Assembly: GCA_040265115.1 (NCBI GenBank)
Contig: JBDQGZ010000019.1
Location: 1-18,968, forward strand
DNA from: M55B157 sp040265115
GTDB lineage: Bacteria > Actinomycetota > Actinomycetes > S36-B12
DNA length: 18,968 bases
Direction of reading: 5' to 3'
Positions 6,440 through 14,093 of the stretch are shown one piece after another. A program made the position numbers and the translations under genes. Below the pieces are notes generated by a model. That model ran no database searches. It had not been told where the DNA came from and saw only the letters and a list, made by a program, of their open reading frames with translations. Position 1 is the stretch's first letter. Every line of letters begins with the position of its first letter.

Positions 6440-8046
6440 GATCGACCGGCCACGTCATGTCGACGGTGTGACTCGGATGCCGGGGCGGTGAGCTCCACCA
6501 CGGTTCCCCCGCCGTCGCGGCGTCGGACGGTGAGATCTCCACCGATGGATTCCGCTCGCTCGCGCATGATGGTCATGCCGAAGTGGTCGTCGGCCTCCGC
6601 GGGAGCGATGACGCCGCGCCCGTCATCGACGATCCGCAAGACAATCCCCTCCTCATCGACGCGATAGGTCACCCATAACGTCCGGGCGTGTGCATGTCGA
6701 CGCACGTTCGCGATGGCCTCCTGTGCGATACGGAGGATCTGGGGACCAACGCCCGGCGGCAGACGACTGCCATCCTCGTCGAGCACGACATGCACGGCGA
6801 GACCGGACTGGGTGCCCACAGCGTTGACGTAGGACGCCAGCGCATCTTGGATCCCGACACCGGATTCAGTGCGGAGGTCGAAAATTGACAGTCGCAGTTC
6901 GGTGATGATGCGGGTCAATTCATCTCGAATCCGCACGACCTGTTCGCGAGTGTGCGCGTCGGCATCCTCATGCGCTAGGTCATCGACGAGGAAGCCGAGC
7001 CCGACGAGTTCCTGCGCGATGCCGTCATGGATCTCTCGGGACATGCGGCGTCGTTCCTCGGTCGTGGCGAGTTCGCGAATCTCATCGAACATACGGGCGG
7101 CATCGAGTCGCAGGGCCGCAGCATCAACCTCGTGTTGGGCCCTTGCGATGTCGCTGATCTCCCAGAGGCCACCGTGTCGCTGGATGGCAATCGCTCCCAT
7201 CGGTTGGCCTTCGAGGCGGAGTGGGATCAGGGCACTCGCAAGGTCGCCTCCGCGGTCGGCGATCCATTCGGCTCCCTCGAATCCACCTGAGCGTTGCATC
7301 GCCGTGCCCGCTTCGAGGACTTGTGCCCACAGCCCTCGATCCCAGTGGGGTGTCCACGGTGGGGGAAGGTCATCGTCGATCGCTGCGACGAGATTCCCCG
7401 AGCGTGTTCTCAGATAGACCGCGGCATGGTCGTGCGGCAGGATCTGTGCGACCGCGGACAGGGTGGTGCGCGCGAGGACCGGCTCTTCCAGCCCCTCCGG
7501 GAGTCGACGAGTCACTTCCCGCAACGCGGAGAGCAGGGTGCGCGCTGCGGCGTAGGAGTCTTGTGTGGGTGCGATGCGCTCTCGGAGGTATCGGGCCACC
7601 GCGGTGCCAAGTCCGAGGGCGACCGCCACAGCCAGCCAGATCATCAAGTCGGCGACAGGTTCTGGCAGGTTGTCGCCCTGTCTCCACACGACACCGATGA
7701 CGAGGACCAGGGTGGTGGTGAGTCCGACGGCCAGGGCCCCCAGTACCCCGGCCATGAGCGCTGCGACGATCGGGGGGACGACGAGGTAGGCGATCGACGG
7801 GCGAACGCCGGCGGGCGCGCTCATGACGATGGCGCCGATGACCGCGGCCTCGGCGAGGACAGTGACGTAGCGCAACCACGCGGGCGACTGCGGCAGTGTC
7901 GCGGTCACCGCGAGGATGGCAACCAGGACAACTTGCTGCCACGCCTCCACGAGGGTCCCCGTGATGAGGGCGATGACGAGCACCGCGAGGACCCCCGTGG
8001 CGCGAACAGCGACTTCGAGGGCGCGACGAGACCGCGGGAGTCGCAT
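6436..8046 (-). CDS. NarL-partner sensor histidine kinase with GAF domain (HisKA_3 type)
   Basis: This 536-residue kinase has an N-terminal block of about six hydrophobic helices (residues 16-152) with almost no extracytoplasmic loop, suggesting sensing in or near the membrane. A GAF-like domain follows (about 185-290). The dimerisation/phospho-acceptor segment EERRRMSREIHDG places the acceptor at His340. The HATPase has an N-box (about 437-454, QEAIANVRRHAHA), G1 (VDDGRG, 473-478) and G2 (HFGMTIMRERAESIGG, 488-503). The signal is unknown. The gene begins 18 bases after the fadD stop and overlaps the regulator by ATGA, so all three probably share a transcript. Streptomyces has a two-component pair near pfkA in this neighbourhood; whether it is the same pair is not known from the sequence. 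Confidence 0.95.
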   Translation of the reverse strand: MRLPRSRRALEVAVRATGVLAVLVIALITGTLVEAWQQVVLVAILAVTATLPQSPAWLRYVTVLAEAAVIGAIVMSAPAGVRPSIAYLVVPPIVAALMAGVLGALAVGLTTTLVLVIGVVWRQGDNLPEPVADLMIWLAVAVALGLGTAVARYLRERIAPTQDSYAAARTLLSALREVTRRLPEGLEEPVLARTTLSAVAQILPHDHAAVYLRTRSGNLVAAIDDDLPPPWTPHWDRGLWAQVLEAGTAMQRSGGFEGAEWIADRGGDLASALIPLRLEGQPMGAIAIQRHGGLWEISDIARAQHEVDAAALRLDAARMFDEIRELATTEERRRMSREIHDGIAQELVGLGFLVDDLAHEDADAHTREQVVRIRDELTRIITELRLSIFDLRTESGVGIQDALASYVNAVGTQSGLAVHVVLDEDGSRLPPGVGPQILRIAQEAIANVRRHAHARTLWVTYRVDEEGIVLRIVDDGRGVIAPAEADDHFGMTIMRERAESIGGDLTVRRRDGGGTVVELTAPASESHRRHDVAGRS

Positions 8047-8064
8047 CGAGCCGGCCGGTGTGCC

Positions 8065-9861
8065 TCAGGCGTAGAGCGCGTCGATATCGGCGGAGAACTC
8101 TTTCATCACCACGTTGCGCTTCAACTTCATCGAGGGGGTGAGCTGGCCGCCCTCTTCAGTCCAATCCGTGTCCAAGATAGTGAACTTGCGGATCGATTCG
8201 GCCTTGGACACGGCCTTGTTGGCCTCGTCGACAGCTCCTTGGATGAGGGCGATCATGTCGGGATCCTTGGTCGCCTCGGCGATGGTCATGGAGGCGGGCT
8301 TGCCGGCCTGCTTCACCCAGGCGGGGAAGGACTCGGGATCGATTGTGACGAGGGCGGCGATGAAGGGCTGACCGTCACCGACGACCATGCACTGGCTCAC
8401 CAGGAAGTTCGCGCGGAGGCGATCCTCGAGCACAGCAGGTGCGACGTTCTTGCCGCCAGCGGTGACGAGGAGCTCCTTCTTGCGGCCGGTGATGCGCACG
8501 AAGCCCTGATCATCGATTTCACCGATGTCACCCGAGTGGAACCACCCATCGGGCTCGAGCGCTTCCTCGCTCGCGGTCGGGTTCTTCCAGTAGCCGCTGA
8601 AGATCTGCGCTCCGGCAAGCAGCAGCTCGCCGTCGGCGGCGACCTTCACCGAGGCGCCGGGGAAGGGCTGGCCGACGGTGCCGATCTTCAGCGCGGTCGG
8701 ACGGTTGACGGTGGTGGCGGCGCTGGTCTCCGTGAGGCCGTAGCCCTCGAGAATGGTCACCCCAATGCCGCGGAAGAAGTGTCCGAGTCGCTCGCCGAGT
8801 GGTGCACCACCGGAGACCGCCCACTCGACCTTCCCGCCCATCGCGGCGCGCAGCTTGGAGTACACCAATTTGTTGAACAGTGCGTGCTTCAGCTTCAGGC
8901 CAAGGCCGGGGCCACCACTGTCGAGAGAGCGGCTGTACTCGATGGCGGTGTTCGCCGCCGTATCGAAGATATTGCCCTTGCCCTCAGTTGTCGCCTTCTG
9001 CTGTGCGGAATTGAACACCTTCTCAAACACACGCGGTACGGCCAACAAGAATGTGGGCTGGAATGACTGAAGATCAGCGAGCAGGTTCTTCACGTCGGGG
9101 GCATGGCCGAGCCGAACCCGTGCACGGATAGCGCCAAGCTGGATGATCCGTCCAAAGACGTGAGCGAGGGGAAGGAACAGCAGGGTGGAGGCGCCGGGCT
9201 TCAAGAACACATCGGGCATCCCCTGCACGACATTGTCGACCTCGAACATGAAGTTGCGATGCGTGAGCATGCAGCCCTTGGGTCGCCCGGTGGTTCCCGA
9301 GGTATAGATGATCGTCGCGAGGGACTCCGGTGTCACAGTAGCCCGAGCCGCTTCGAGTGCCTCGTCGCTCACCCCAGCGCCAGCCTCCACAAGGGTGTCA
9401 ATCGCGTTGTCATCGAAGACCCAGGTCCGGGTGCACTCGGGAAGTCGATCGGCGACCTCGTCGTAGACAGCCTTGTTCTTCGCACTCTCGAAGAAGATGC
9501 CGACGGCGTCGGAGTTCCCGGCGATCCACTCCACCTGCTCCGCGGAGGACGTCTCATAGATCGGGACCGGAACGGCGCCGGCGTACCAGGTGGCATAGTC
9601 GGCGAGCGTCCACTCGTAGCGTGTGCGCGACATGATGGCGACGCGCTGTCCGGGCTCGATCCCTGCCGCAATCAGCCCCTTGGCCACAGCCTTGACCTGG
9701 TCGAGGAAAGCTTGAGCGGTCACGCCGACCCAAACCCCGCCCTCGTGACGGGACACCACGATGCGATCAGGAGCCTGCTGGGCGTTCTCCACGATGTGGT
9801 CGGTCAGGCTGCCCGACGACGGCGGAGCGACGATGGCAGGAACAGCGAACTCGGTCTTCAT
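8065..9861 (-). CDS. fadD15: Long-chain fatty-acid-CoA ligase (FadD15 type)
   Basis: This 598-residue AMP-binding (ANL) enzyme activates long-chain fatty acids with ATP and CoA through an acyl-adenylate. Motifs: YTSGTTGRPKG (186-196), LPLAHVFGRI (230-239), EGYGLTETSA (372-381), SGDIGEIDDQGFVRITGRKK (443-462), and a catalytic Lys near 579 in LTPSMKLKR. The length agrees with mycobacterial FadD15, which holds the same chromosomal position. The open frame extends to 10215, but the upstream part is unlike the family. ATG 9861 is preferred because a GAGGAG lies about ten bases before it. It heads the fadD-kinase-regulator cluster. A possible -10, TACCGT on the minus strand at 9969-9974, would leave a leader of about 100 bases. 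The symbol rests on synteny and similarity recalled from memory. Confidence 0.93.
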   Translation of the reverse strand: MKTEFAVPAIVAPPSSGSLTDHIVENAQQAPDRIVVSRHEGGVWVGVTAQAFLDQVKAVAKGLIAAGIEPGQRVAIMSRTRYEWTLADYATWYAGAVPVPIYETSSAEQVEWIAGNSDAVGIFFESAKNKAVYDEVADRLPECTRTWVFDDNAIDTLVEAGAGVSDEALEAARATVTPESLATIIYTSGTTGRPKGCMLTHRNFMFEVDNVVQGMPDVFLKPGASTLLFLPLAHVFGRIIQLGAIRARVRLGHAPDVKNLLADLQSFQPTFLLAVPRVFEKVFNSAQQKATTEGKGNIFDTAANTAIEYSRSLDSGGPGLGLKLKHALFNKLVYSKLRAAMGGKVEWAVSGGAPLGERLGHFFRGIGVTILEGYGLTETSAATTVNRPTALKIGTVGQPFPGASVKVAADGELLLAGAQIFSGYWKNPTASEEALEPDGWFHSGDIGEIDDQGFVRITGRKKELLVTAGGKNVAPAVLEDRLRANFLVSQCMVVGDGQPFIAALVTIDPESFPAWVKQAGKPASMTIAEATKDPDMIALIQGAVDEANKAVSKAESIRKFTILDTDWTEEGGQLTPSMKLKRNVVMKEFSADIDALYA

Positions 9862-10054
9862 GGCGGTCGATCTCCTCATGGGTCTGGCCGGCGAATCGGG
9901 CCGGTGGGTCCGCCGACAGCAGTGAACGCGCCCACGGACGCGCTCCTCTCTCGGAGGGGCTGTCTGGGACGGTACGCGATCAGCGCTCTCTTGGCACGCC
10001 AATCGAGGGAGGAGGCCGCCGATCGGAGTCACGATCGGCGTATTCTGCCCATCT
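9862..10054. promoter_or_regulatory. Divergent intergenic region, fadD / SRPBCC
   Basis: This 193-base gap separates fadD (minus) from the first SRPBCC gene (plus). It holds the fadD Shine-Dalgarno site, a candidate minus-strand -10 (TACCGT, 9969-9974) and the plus-strand -10 at 10041. I see no coding sequence in it. Confidence 0.5.
10041..10046 (+). promoter_or_regulatory. -10 box for leaderless start at 10055
   Basis: TATTCT is followed by eight bases and then ATG, with no Shine-Dalgarno site. It is the box closest to the TATAAT consensus in the window. Confidence 0.5.
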
Positions 10055-10498
10055 ATGCCGGCCGTGGACCTCGTCGACGAGACGTTTATCGTCGTCGTAC
10101 CCCCGCGGATCGCGGAGGTCGTGAGGGATCCGTCCCGCTGGTCGGACTGGTGGCCGGGGCTCGAGTTGACCGTGTTCATGGATCGGGGCCTGCAGGGCGT
10201 GCGCTGGTCGGTCACCGGGGAATTGGTCGGTTCGGCCGAGCTGTGGCTGGAGGCGCATGAAGACGGCGTGATCGTGCACTACTACCTTCGAGTCGACCCC
10301 ACCGAACCTGGATCGACGACGCGTGCGCGCGTCATTCCGAGCTCGATGCGGGGCCGCCGGGAAGTCGACCGGCTGCGCCGACGCCACGCTGTCGCGTGGA
10401 AGCGCACCGTGTGGGCCTTGAAGGATGAATTGGAGGGCGAGCGACGTCCCGGTGTCCCGGGAGTGCCGATGGCTCCGGGCGCCACGACCGACCGCTAG
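10055..10498 (+). CDS. SRPBCC (START-like, polyketide cyclase/dehydrase) family protein
   Basis: This 147-residue protein has the helix-grip pattern: a first strand with DETFIVVV, helices around IAEVVRDPSRWSDWWPG (about 19-35), then alternating strands (WSVTGELVGSAELWLE, VIVHYYLRV) and a long C-terminal helix rich in Arg (about 100-135). The fold forms a hydrophobic pocket for lipids or other small ligands; the ligand is unknown. A related gene lies in this position in Streptomyces and other actinobacteria. The last residues (GVPGVPMAPGATT) look disordered. The ATG start fits TATTCT eight bases upstream. Its stop codon TAG is also the first half of the -10 box of the next gene. Confidence 0.85.
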   Translation: MPAVDLVDETFIVVVPPRIAEVVRDPSRWSDWWPGLELTVFMDRGLQGVRWSVTGELVGSAELWLEAHEDGVIVHYYLRVDPTEPGSTTRARVIPSSMRGRREVDRLRRRHAVAWKRTVWALKDELEGERRPGVPGVPMAPGATTDR

Positions 10499-10501
10499 CG
10501 T
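10496..10501 (+). promoter_or_regulatory. -10 box for leaderless start at 10510, overlapping the upstream stop codon
   Basis: TAGCGT is followed by eight bases and then ATG. Its TAG is the stop codon of the preceding gene, so this promoter would allow separate transcription of the second SRPBCC gene despite a gap of only 11 bases. Confidence 0.4.
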
Positions 10502-10509
10502 GTGGTCCC

Positions 10510-10947
10510 ATGGCCGATCAGACTGAGTCAAGCATCACCATCGCGGCCCCGATCGCGACCATCATGCAGGTGATCGCTGATCTCGAGGACTATCCGCAGT
10601 GGAGCGACGGCATCACCAAGGTCACGGTGTTGACTGAGGACAGTGGTCGTCCACGCACCGCTCGTTTCGAGTTGTCCTCCGGGCCAATCAAGGACACCTA
10701 TGAACTCGAATATGACTGGTCTGGTGATGCTGATGTGTCCTGGCATCTTGTCCGTGGTGACATGCTCCGGGCGATGGACGGCAGTTATGCACTCTCGGCT
10801 TCGGGACCGGACGAGACGCTGGTGAGATACCGACTCGTCGTTGATGTGAAAGTACCGATGATAGGGATGATCAAGCGCAAGGCAGAGAAGGTCATTGTCG
10901 ATACGGCTTTGCGTGGATTGAAGAATCGTGTGGAGAGCCTGCACTGA
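10510..10947 (+). CDS. SRPBCC family protein (Rv2185c-like)
   Basis: This 145-residue protein opens with SSITIAAPIATIMQVIADLEDYPQW, the standard N-terminus of small START-like proteins, then HLVRGDMLRAMDGSYALSA and a basic C-terminal helix (IKRKAEKVIVDTALRGLKNRV). Mycobacterial Rv2185c, next to fadD15, has the same size and pattern. It is probably a lipid or hydrophobic-ligand binding protein; no enzymatic residue can be assigned. It and the upstream SRPBCC protein are similar in size but not obviously close in sequence. The base composition is slightly less GC-rich than that of its neighbours by eye, without other signs of transfer. Glucokinase follows after 39 bases. Confidence 0.88.
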   Translation: MADQTESSITIAAPIATIMQVIADLEDYPQWSDGITKVTVLTEDSGRPRTARFELSSGPIKDTYELEYDWSGDADVSWHLVRGDMLRAMDGSYALSASGPDETLVRYRLVVDVKVPMIGMIKRKAEKVIVDTALRGLKNRVESLH

Positions 10948-10986
10948 TGGTGTGTCGATAACGGCGAGTATGACGGTGAGAGCGCA

Positions 10987-11934
10987 ATGTCCTTGACCAT
11001 CGGTGTCGACGTCGGGGGGACCAAACTTCTTGCCGGAATCGTCGATGAACAAGGTCACGTCCTGTCTACGCAACGCCGGGACACACCAGCCCGTAACCCC
11101 GAGGCCTCGATTGACACGATTGCGTCACTTATCGAAGAACTCCGCGATGCTTCGCCCGACTCCATCGAAGCCGTCGGAGTCGGTGTTGCTGCGCTCGTCG
11201 ATGCCGATCGTTCGCGTGTGGTGTTCGCTCCCAACCTCGGGTGGCCGGGGGTAGGACTGGCTGATCTGCTGACCAAGCGCACCGGCTTATCGACCGTGGT
11301 CGAGAACGATGCGAATGCTGCGGCGTGGGGGGAATTTCGACACGGAGCCGGGCGGGACTTGAATGACGTCGTCGTCGTGACTGTCGGTACGGGTATCGGT
11401 GGGGGACTGATCCTCGGTGGTCGACTGCGTCGCGGAGCCCATGGCATGGCGGCGGAGATCGGACACATCATCATGGTTCCCGATGGCCGCCTGTGTGGCT
11501 GCGGTCGCCGCGGCTGCTGGGAGCAGTACGCCAGCGGATCGGCACTGGTGAGACGGGCCCGAGAACTCGCCGCCGATCGGCGTGATGAGGCCCATGTGCT
11601 GCTCAGCCTTGGCGATGGCAGTCCGGAGGGGATTCGCGGCCGGAATGTCACCGAGGCGGCCCGACGGGGGGACCCGGTCGCCCTCGACGCCTTCGCGGAG
11701 ATCGGCGACTGGCTGGGTCGGGGAATGGCAGATCTCACCGATGTCCTCGATCCCGAGGCCTACATCATCGGGGGTGGGGTCAGTGACGCCGGAGAGTTGC
11801 TCGTCGACACGGCACGTTCCGAACACTCCACTCTGGTGACGCAATACGGGGACCGGGATGTGCCCATCGTTCAGGTGGCCGAACTAGGCAACATGGCCGG
11901 GCTGGTGGGCGCTGCCGATCTTGCTCGGCTCTAG
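10987..11934 (+). CDS. glkA: ROK-family glucokinase
   Basis: This 315-residue kinase phosphorylates glucose to glucose 6-phosphate in the cytosol. The phosphate-binding motif is DVGGTK (8-13), the catalytic base lies in ENDAN (Asp108), and GTGIGGG (134-140) precedes the ROK signature. That signature carries His160 (EIGH) and the zinc cysteines Cys170, Cys172 and Cys177 in CGCGRRGCWEQYASG. Length and motifs match Streptomyces GlkA, which has the same neighbours. The start is ATG with GGTGAG six bases upstream. The phosphate donor (ATP or polyphosphate) is not decided by these motifs. Its stop codon shares the palindrome CTAG with the stop of the convergent gene, so there is no space between them for a terminator. 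Confidence 0.95.
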   Translation: MSLTIGVDVGGTKLLAGIVDEQGHVLSTQRRDTPARNPEASIDTIASLIEELRDASPDSIEAVGVGVAALVDADRSRVVFAPNLGWPGVGLADLLTKRTGLSTVVENDANAAAWGEFRHGAGRDLNDVVVVTVGTGIGGGLILGGRLRRGAHGMAAEIGHIIMVPDGRLCGCGRRGCWEQYASGSALVRRARELAADRRDEAHVLLSLGDGSPEGIRGRNVTEAARRGDPVALDAFAEIGDWLGRGMADLTDVLDPEAYIIGGGVSDAGELLVDTARSEHSTLVTQYGDRDVPIVQVAELGNMAGLVGAADLARL

Positions 11935-12518
11935 ACCACCGCTCCTGGATCATCGTGGTCACGCTCGTTGCGCATGCGTGTGACGAGCATCACGAAACCC
12001 CCGATGAAGGCGGCGACCCCTAGTCCGCCGAGCCAGCTTCCCCACCCCATGACGCTGCTGCTCACCAGCAGGGCGGGGCCACCGATCGCGCCACCCCAGG
12101 CCACCTTGTCGACGACATCACGTGGACGTGGCAGTGGAGGGGGTTCGGGGGGAACGAACCCATCATCGAGGAGTTCCTCGATCGCCTCCTCGTCAGCGAC
12201 GGCGTAGTCGCGCGGACCACCGGCACTGACCGGGGTCGCCGACGGATCGGTCGCGGCCGGTGGGTCGTTGTGCGCATCATTGGCTGAGTGGTCATGGCGT
12301 CGGATCAGCCGGGACGACAACCCAGAGCCTCGAGGAGGCTCCTCCTTCGAGGACTCCAGTCCCGCGACTAGTTCCGCCCAGGCCTGGTCGACTTGCTCGC
12401 TGCTCAGGTCCGCACCCGGTGCGGGCGGGTTCGGGGAATCAAGCGAACCCTCGTCTGCTCGGGACGTGGAGTCCTCGGGGTGGTCGCCTTCGGGAGGCCG
12501 ATCGGCGGAAGAGGTCAT
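11931..12518 (-). CDS. Actinobacterial two-TM protein with acidic disordered N-terminus, function unknown
   Basis: This 195-residue protein has a long acidic, Ser/Pro-rich N-terminus (1-105) containing DQAWAELVAGLE (44-55), an Asp/Glu patch (108-119), a proline motif FVPPEPPPLPRP (121-132), then two hydrophobic helices (about 138-158 and 161-181) and a polar tail ending DDPGAVV. I recognise the FVPPEPPPLP plus two-helix pattern as a conserved actinobacterial family without known function. The N-terminus is probably cytoplasmic and could bind partner proteins through the proline motif; that is a guess. Its ATG overlaps the stop of the hydrolase gene (ATGA), so it is the second gene of a two-gene operon. 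Confidence 0.8.
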   Translation of the reverse strand: MTSSADRPPEGDHPEDSTSRADEGSLDSPNPPAPGADLSSEQVDQAWAELVAGLESSKEEPPRGSGLSSRLIRRHDHSANDAHNDPPAATDPSATPVSAGGPRDYAVADEEAIEELLDDGFVPPEPPPLPRPRDVVDKVAWGGAIGGPALLVSSSVMGWGSWLGGLGVAAFIGGFVMLVTRMRNERDHDDPGAVV

Positions 12519-13267
12519 GCCGCGGTCGATCTCGCCTGAAGGAAGTCGAGGCTCTCGCGATGGATGAGTTCGGCGTCGTTATCCATTGTGGCCACGTGGA
12601 AGGAGTCCATGAGCACGATCTCGCGAACGTCCGTGGAGGACACGTGCGATAGGATCCAGGCCGCATTCGATGCCTCCACCACGTGATCTTCGGCGCTGCG
12701 GAAGAGCAGGAGCGGCTGATCGATGGCCGCGATATCGGTCTTCACCGCCGACCACAGGTGGGTGAGGCTATGGGCTGCCTTCAACGGAATTCGGTCGTAG
12801 GCACCCTCGTCCTGGCCCTCCTTCTTGATGTCGTTGCTGATCCCGGGAAAGGACCCGATGATGTGCTTGATGATCGGTAGCGCGAAGCGGTCGGGGCGCT
12901 CGGAGTGGACGGCCGGATTCACCAGGACAATGCCAGCAATGGCGTCCCCCTTCATCTCCGCAAGTCGCAGCGTCAGGGATCCACCCATCGACAAGCCCAT
13001 GACGAAAACCCGGGAACTGCGCGCAGCGAGCTCGCGAAAGGAGCGATCGGCCTCGGCGTACCAGTCCTGCCAGGTGGTGATGTTCATGTCCTGCCAGCGG
13101 GTTCCATGCCCGGGCAGTCGGGGCACTCGCACGGTGTAACCGTGTGCGGCGAGGAATTCGCCCCAGGGCTTCATTGACTTGGGTGAACCCGTGAATCCGT
13201 GCAGCAACAACACTCCCGTGTCGCCGCCGTCGTGGCTGTAGGGCTCTGCTCCCGGCATGAGTGGCAT
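12515..13267 (-). CDS. Alpha/beta hydrolase, carboxylesterase / monoacylglycerol lipase-like
   Basis: This 250-residue serine hydrolase has the oxyanion region LLHGFTGSP (21-29), nucleophile Ser93 in GLSMGGS, acid Asp194 in SAEDHVV and His224 in SFHVAT, a complete triad. The small cap and the PRLPGHGT segment resemble Est30-type carboxylesterases and bacterial monoacylglycerol lipases, so an ester of glycerol or a short acyl chain is the likely substrate. There is no signal peptide, so it should be cytosolic. The open frame reaches 13471, but ATG 13267 is fixed by GGGAGG seven bases upstream. It lies opposite plsC and near glpK, fitting acylglycerol turnover, and overlaps the next gene by ATGA. 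Confidence 0.9.
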   Translation of the reverse strand: MPLMPGAEPYSHDGGDTGVLLLHGFTGSPKSMKPWGEFLAAHGYTVRVPRLPGHGTRWQDMNITTWQDWYAEADRSFRELAARSSRVFVMGLSMGGSLTLRLAEMKGDAIAGIVLVNPAVHSERPDRFALPIIKHIIGSFPGISNDIKKEGQDEGAYDRIPLKAAHSLTHLWSAVKTDIAAIDQPLLLFRSAEDHVVEASNAAWILSHVSSTDVREIVLMDSFHVATMDNDAELIHRESLDFLQARSTAA

Positions 13268-13274
13268 CGAGGTT

Positions 13275-13280
13275 CCTCCC
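13275..13280 (-). promoter_or_regulatory. Strong Shine-Dalgarno site of the hydrolase gene
   Basis: GGGAGG on the minus strand, seven bases before ATG 13267. It is one of the clearest ribosome binding sites in the window and rules out the longer reading frame to 13471. Confidence 0.7.
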
Positions 13281-13335
13281 TTTCGTTCCGCGGCGCTACG
13301 CGCAACATGACGATGGTGCCACAGTCCGTTCCGGC

Positions 13336-13341
13336 TAGGCT
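13336..13341 (+). promoter_or_regulatory. -10 box for leaderless start of plsC at 13349
   Basis: TAGGCT is followed by seven bases and then GTG. It shifts the plsC start 50 codons downstream of the longest open frame, to where homology begins (WYSFFKHVL). Confidence 0.55.
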
Positions 13342-13348
13342 GCCCCGC

Positions 13349-14074
13349 GTGTGGTACTCCTTCTTCAAGCATGTCCTGATCGGGCCATGGCTCAGGGTGC
13401 TCTTCCGACCCTGGACCGAGGGCATCGATCAGTTGCCGGAGAGGGGCTCGGCGATTTTGGCGAGCAACCACCTCTCATTCTCCGACTCCTTCTTCCTGCC
13501 CCTGATGGCACCTCGCCAGATCACCTTTCTCGCGAAGGCCGAGTACTTCACTGGCAAGGGGATCAAGGGTGTGATCAGTAAAGCGTTCTTCACCGGAGTC
13601 GGTCAGGTCCCCATCGATCGATCGAGTGGCCGTGCCTCGGAGGCGGCGATCAACACCGGTGTCCGGGTACTGCGGGAGGGGCACCTGCTCGGCATCTATC
13701 CCGAGGGCACGCGCACCGCCGATGGCCGGCTCTATCGTGGGCGGGTCGGAGTTGCGCGCATGGCGCTTGAGTCTGGTGCCGAGGTCATCCCGGTCGCGAT
13801 GATCGCCACCTATGAAACTCAGCCGCCGGGTCGGATTCGGCCGCGGTTGAACCGGGTGGGCATGCGATTCGGGACACCCCTGGACTTCTCCCGCTATGAG
13901 GGACTCGATGGTGATCGCTTCGTGTTGCGATCCATTACCGACGAGATCATGTATTCCTTGATGCGCCTGTCCCGACAGGAGTACGTCGACATGTATGCAA
14001 CGAGGGCGAAGGCGATCCGCGACGAACCTGCGCCAGCCGCTGATGATGTTGCTTTCGGGGAGACGGGGAGCTGA
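13349..14074 (+). CDS. plsC: 1-acyl-sn-glycerol-3-phosphate acyltransferase (PlsC/LPLAT family)
   Basis: With the GTG start at 13349 the protein has 241 residues. It acylates lysophosphatidic acid to phosphatidic acid at the membrane, or a related lysolipid. The HX4D catalytic motif is NHLSFSD with His41 and Asp46; the phosphate-binding YPEGTR is at 117-122. Also family-like are GQVPIDR (85-91) and VIPVAM (146-151). Mycobacterial Rv2182c is the positional equivalent. The start choice rests on TAGGCT seven bases upstream; the longer frame to 13199 would read through the divergent hydrolase promoter region. The C-terminal 20 residues look disordered. It is tail to tail with glpK, whose glycerol 3-phosphate product feeds the same lipid route. 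The acyl acceptor is not proven. Confidence 0.93.
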   Translation: MWYSFFKHVLIGPWLRVLFRPWTEGIDQLPERGSAILASNHLSFSDSFFLPLMAPRQITFLAKAEYFTGKGIKGVISKAFFTGVGQVPIDRSSGRASEAAINTGVRVLREGHLLGIYPEGTRTADGRLYRGRVGVARMALESGAEVIPVAMIATYETQPPGRIRPRLNRVGMRFGTPLDFSRYEGLDGDRFVLRSITDEIMYSLMRLSRQEYVDMYATRAKAIRDEPAPAADDVAFGETGS

Positions 14075-14093
14075 TCGAGCAGTCATCACACCC

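Noticed and set aside
7294..9066. Long plus-strand open frame (590 codons) opposite the kinase and fadD genes
   Set aside because: It spans two unrelated genes on the other strand and is His/Gly/Asp-rich without motifs, typical of an antisense shadow.
9862..10215. N-terminal extension of FadD
   Set aside because: The extra 118 residues are Arg/Thr/Ser-rich and unlike the family, and overlap the divergent SRPBCC gene; ATG 9861 has a GAGGAG site.
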